Source of the DNA: Chimonanthus salicifolius
Taxonomy: Eukaryota; Streptophyta; Magnoliopsida; Laurales; Calycanthaceae
Assembly: GCA_013350335.1 (NCBI GenBank)
Contig: CM023534.1
Location: forward strand, 11,933,542 to 11,997,541
Reading direction: 5' to 3'
DNA: 64,000 nucleotides
A program made the position numbers and the translations under genes. The stretch's first letter is position 1. Each line of letters starts with the position of its first letter. Below, one piece after another: positions 60,541 to 64,000 of this stretch. A model generated the notes under the pieces. That model saw only the letters and a program-made list of their open reading frames with translations. It was not told the DNA's origin and did not search any database.

Positions 60541-61850
60541 TCCAACGGAAATAAATAGGCTTTGGGCCATTTAGCTGGCTTAATGTTTAGGGCAACCATG
60601 AGGACGTGAAGAAATATCATCTAGTTAACTGGAATCAGGTTTGCCTAACTATTTCTGCTGGAGGCTTGGGTGTGCGGCCTATTAAGGCAATTAATACAGC
60701 TCTTCTTACTAAGTAGCTTTGGAGATTAGGATCCGATGAGAACTGTCCTTGGGAGGCTATTCTTTTCTGCAAGTATCGTGTGAGAAACTTCGGATGGGAT
60801 GTCAACCCTGCCCCGCGCAGAGCCTTGGGCATGTGGCGTGCCATTGCTGCAAGAGGGGACAACGTTCAAGCCAGGCCGTGGTGACAGGATAAGGTTTTGG
60901 ACAAATTTGTGGTGCGGCGACTCTTCTTTGGCCCTCGATTTCCCTCTATTTATCGCCTCTCCCTTAATCCTCTTGGGACCATTTCACATTTCTACTCCTT
61001 GATGGGAAACTAAGCAGTTTGGGATATCACTCTTCGCCGTAACTTATCCGACACGGAAATTGCTTGCCTTTTATGAGCTCCTCCAGGCCATATCATCTTA
61101 TAGAATCAACACCAACGTGAAGGATAACATTGTTTGGTGGCCGGAAAATACACGTATCTTTTCGGTTAAGTCTTTTTACTCTTGGACGTTGACTGCTTCT
61201 AGTACTGCAGCTGTCAACCCAAAAATTTGGTCTTCCAAAGTTCCTCCGAGGGAAATTAGCTTTGTTTGGACTACCGCTTTGGGAAAAATCTTGACTCAGG
61301 ACAATCTTCGAAGAAGAGGAAGGATCATGGTTAGCGCCTGCCCGCTTTGTCTTCATGCCTTTGAAGAGGCAAACCATCTTCTACTGCACTGCCCTTTCTC
61401 ATCGGAAGTTTGGTATACTGTGTTTGATAAGTTTGGGGTAGCTTAGGTAATGCCATCGTCCGTTGTTGAGTTGTCATTTGCTTGGGACATAGTTTCTGTC
61501 TCGACTAAATGCTCTTCATAGTGGCACCTTTCCTTTTTTGCAATTATTTGGAGCCTTCGGTGGGAGCGAAATAACAAGTTGTTCGGTGATTCGCGTGAAA
61601 CCAGTGTGACTGTTGGAAGGCGTGCTCTCACTAAATGTGTTTCTTGGGCTGCTTCGTTACAGGAATTCAGAAACATTTGTATCTCTGACATTTTGCGTGT
61701 CTGGAGAGAATGTGTTGATCTTGCTTAAGGCTTCGCGGTTTATTATCCTGTTATTATTGTTTGTTGTTTTATTTATATTTTCTCTTTGTGTTTACACCTC
61801 AGGTGCCTCTTTTTATATTATTATATAAACCATTTTCAAAAAATGTAGGG
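60541..61850 (+). mobile_element. 5'-truncated L1-like LINE: RT end, zinc-binding region and 3' tail
   Basis: Frames in order are KKYHLVNWNQVC and ISAGGLGVRPIKAINTALL (C-terminal RT region), then ALGMWRAIAARGD. A long open stretch at 61060-61446 (VWWPENTRIFSVKSFYSW, PREISFVWTTALGKILTQDN, CPLCLHAFEEANHLLLHCPF) is the zf-RVT domain with its Cys/His residues. A frame shift or two leads to ISDILRVWRECVDLA and the tail word CACCTCAGGTGCC, then a short A run. There is no RNase H domain, so this is a different subfamily from the 33006 copy. It is non-functional. Confidence 0.87.
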
Positions 61851-64000
61851 AACATGATTATTCGCTGAGTGTTAACTTTAAATTGGACCATGGCAAGAGT
61901 CTGGAGCACAGTTCGTAAATGCTCATTGTTGCAACCATAAAAAATTGTAGGTTCAAGGTCATGTCACCGTCTCAACAAATAAAAATAAAATAAAGTCGGA
62001 TGACTTCTTATGATATGTTTTCATAGTGGACTACCTATTTCATACCAATAAGTTGCATGCCATTTGAAGCACAAGATATTAGATAATGTTCTCCTTACAT
62101 TACCTTTTAAAAAGGATTCTAGACTATGCTCCTTGGCCATGCTGGTATGAAGTGGAATATTCCTTAGAAATGCATATACATATTCTTTAGTAAATTGTGT
62201 AAGGACTAACACACAGGAACTCGAAGAGACAAAAATATGATTGTTGGAGGCAGTAACAGGAACCAAAAGTTACAGCATTTCAAACTAACTAGTGTGTTAT
62301 TATAAATTTCAGCACATCAAAGTTTATAATTTACCATTGAAAGAAGTGAATATCATAGTTGAGAAAAAGCAAGAAGGGAAATGGATTAGGTCGCAAGAAG
62401 CAACTCCTACCAGCTCTCTACATGTCAAGAGCAGAATGGAATTTTGAAGAAGCATGAATAGAGGAATGAGTAGAGAAAACAGAAGCAACACTTCTCTAGT
62501 AAAGGTCAATTCCTTAGGAACTTGGTGCCTTTAGCCATAGCATGCCTTGTACAGGGAGGAGCATAACTGGGAGATCTTGATAATAAGGCTTCTTTCAGGT
62601 TGTCCTTGATTGGAAAAATTAGGTTGTCTATCATTAGATGGGCCTTGGCATCTTATGAGTTGGTGCACAGGAGATGCACTGATGAAGTTTCCCAATTGAC
62701 AATGGCAAACAATCAGTGGAGATGGATAGAAAGAAGGATCAGTGGTTGAAGTGTCAATTACACATGCCAGTAAGTAATGCTGAGGGCCAGACCTCAATCA
62801 GTATGGATGACGTGGAAAGATCTCAACTTTTCGAAGGTGAAATGGTGTTCGGAGTCGGCAGTGATAGTGAAGGCCATGTGACAAGAAGGATTGGCAAAAG
62901 AAGGGTGATGATAGGTGAAGGAAGAATAGATGGAGAGATGCATTTTCTCAATTTCGAAGGAGGGATAAGAGGGACAAAAGGCTGAAGCAAATATTTTGTC
63001 TCAGGTTCCAGATTCTCTTAACAATAGTACCTGTTGTGTATTGGGCCTGTGCTTTGAGTTCAATAATATTAGTGAGCTGAGCTGCAGGGTAGATCATCAT
63101 TTGTGTGGGACTTATTATTCAGACCCAAGTCCACGAGATATCAGAAACTGGTGCATGTTAGGATCAGCCAATAAGAATGAGACAAAAAAGGGATGAGGGA
63201 TGAAAAAACGAAGAACGACAAAAAGGATATGCAATGCGAAAAGATTAGTAAACGAGAAAGGGAGGACAAAGCAAGTCAAGGTAAAGGTGGACAAGATTGG
63301 TGAAGGTGAAGGGGGTAATGAATGGGATAAGGAAGGGGGGATAGAGAGAGAGAGAGAGAGTGATCCACATTGATGGGATAAATGACTAGATGATGATGAT
63401 GTGAGAGAGAGAGGCTTTATATAGATGCGGTTACACCAAGGAGGGTATGAAAATATTGCAATTGGGCAATGAGATCGCGGTGGCATTCAAAATTTAAGAA
63501 AAGACAGAAAAGGTTTCAGGGTGGCTCAATTTCAGAGATTGCTTGTCTTCTTCTTCAAATAATTTATCGAGGAAAAGAAGGAACATGGTAGTGAAATGGA
63601 GAAGGAACAAATTACTTGGATACTATACAATCCAAGGGGAGTAAAAGGGAGGACGGGGGCTTTAGAGGCTGGTAATTAACAAGGTTGATTACATGGAAGG
63701 AGAATGGGGAAGATTGAGAAAAGGGGTACAGCTAGGTATTTGGTTAGGAAACTGATAGCTGATATAATTCTATTCCTAGAAACAAAGTAAAATAATTTTT
63801 CATCGGTGGATATCTGGGAGTTGTGGGGGATTAAAGAGGCAGATTGGGTTTTTAAACCTTCAAATTGAAGCATCCAGGGGTCTTCACACTATATAAAATC
63901 CTCAAAAATTCAAAAAACTTGATGTAGTGAGCTCAAGTGGATCCTTATTTGCCAAGGGTGAATTCATGGAGGAAGAAGTAGAGGTTGTCATTACCAATGG
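61851..64000. other. Right end of window: no recognised gene
   Basis: An open stretch of 89 codons at 62716-62985 (containing SDSEGHVTRRIGKRRVMIGE) looks less like random sequence than most, but I do not recognise it, and there is no splice or start context. A GA microsatellite lies at 63341-63360. The last 120 bp start MEEEVEVVITN in one frame, which is too short to judge. Confidence 0.35.

Overview
This is nuclear genomic DNA of a flowering plant. It contains spliced genes with GT-AG introns, 5'-UTR motifs typical of plant genes, and a dense load of plant-type transposable elements (L1-like LINEs with an RNase H tail, Ty3/gypsy and Ty1/copia LTR elements with initiator-methionine tRNA primer sites, tRNA-derived SINEs and MITEs). 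The species cannot be named from the window. The long, repeat-filled introns suggest a fairly large, probably woody-plant genome, which is inference.

Only two protein-coding genes can be supported. (1) From about 26.3 kb leftwards to the window edge, on the minus strand, lies the 5' part of an EAF1/VID21-type gene, the HSA-domain scaffold of the NuA4 histone acetyltransferase complex. A non-coding first exon (26058 to about 26290) is joined across a roughly 14 kb 5'-UTR intron to coding exons at 12016-11874, 11794-11740, 11665-11568, 11485-10030, 9932-9816, 5029-4748, 2228-2037 and 1761-1681. These eight exons add up to exactly 808 codons in one frame. The rest of the gene lies beyond base 1. 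(2) At 46590-49702 on the plus strand lies a complete three-exon ZIP-family metal transporter gene of 360 residues.

Everything else is repeats or featureless AT-rich DNA. The EAF1 introns carry LINE pieces, a LINE split by an internally deleted gypsy element, two LTR ends of one family, and a LINE-like insert flanked by two copies of about 300 bp of host sequence. The intergenic region from 26 to 46 kb and the region after the ZIP gene hold a tRNA-derived SINE family (nine copies), a second SINE family, several MITEs, a dispersed element built of TATCGGCCGATA-like dyads (five copies, all in one orientation), and a perfect 90-bp palindrome. At 53.6-57.1 kb there is a complete non-autonomous copia-type element with a 5-bp target-site duplication, a gag remnant, no pol, about 2 kb of unrelated GC-rich cargo, and LTRs that match closely except in their last 85 bp. 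A truncated LINE (60.5-61.85 kb) and unrecognised sequence end the window.

No convincing new multi-gene system is visible. The most unusual signals are the mosaic-LTR copia element with cargo, the TATCGGCCGATA-dyad family, the 90-bp palindrome, the roughly 300-bp duplicated flanks at 15.25/17.3 kb, and the missing GT donor after EAF1 coding exon 3. Repeat element boundaries are approximate unless a target-site duplication is given.
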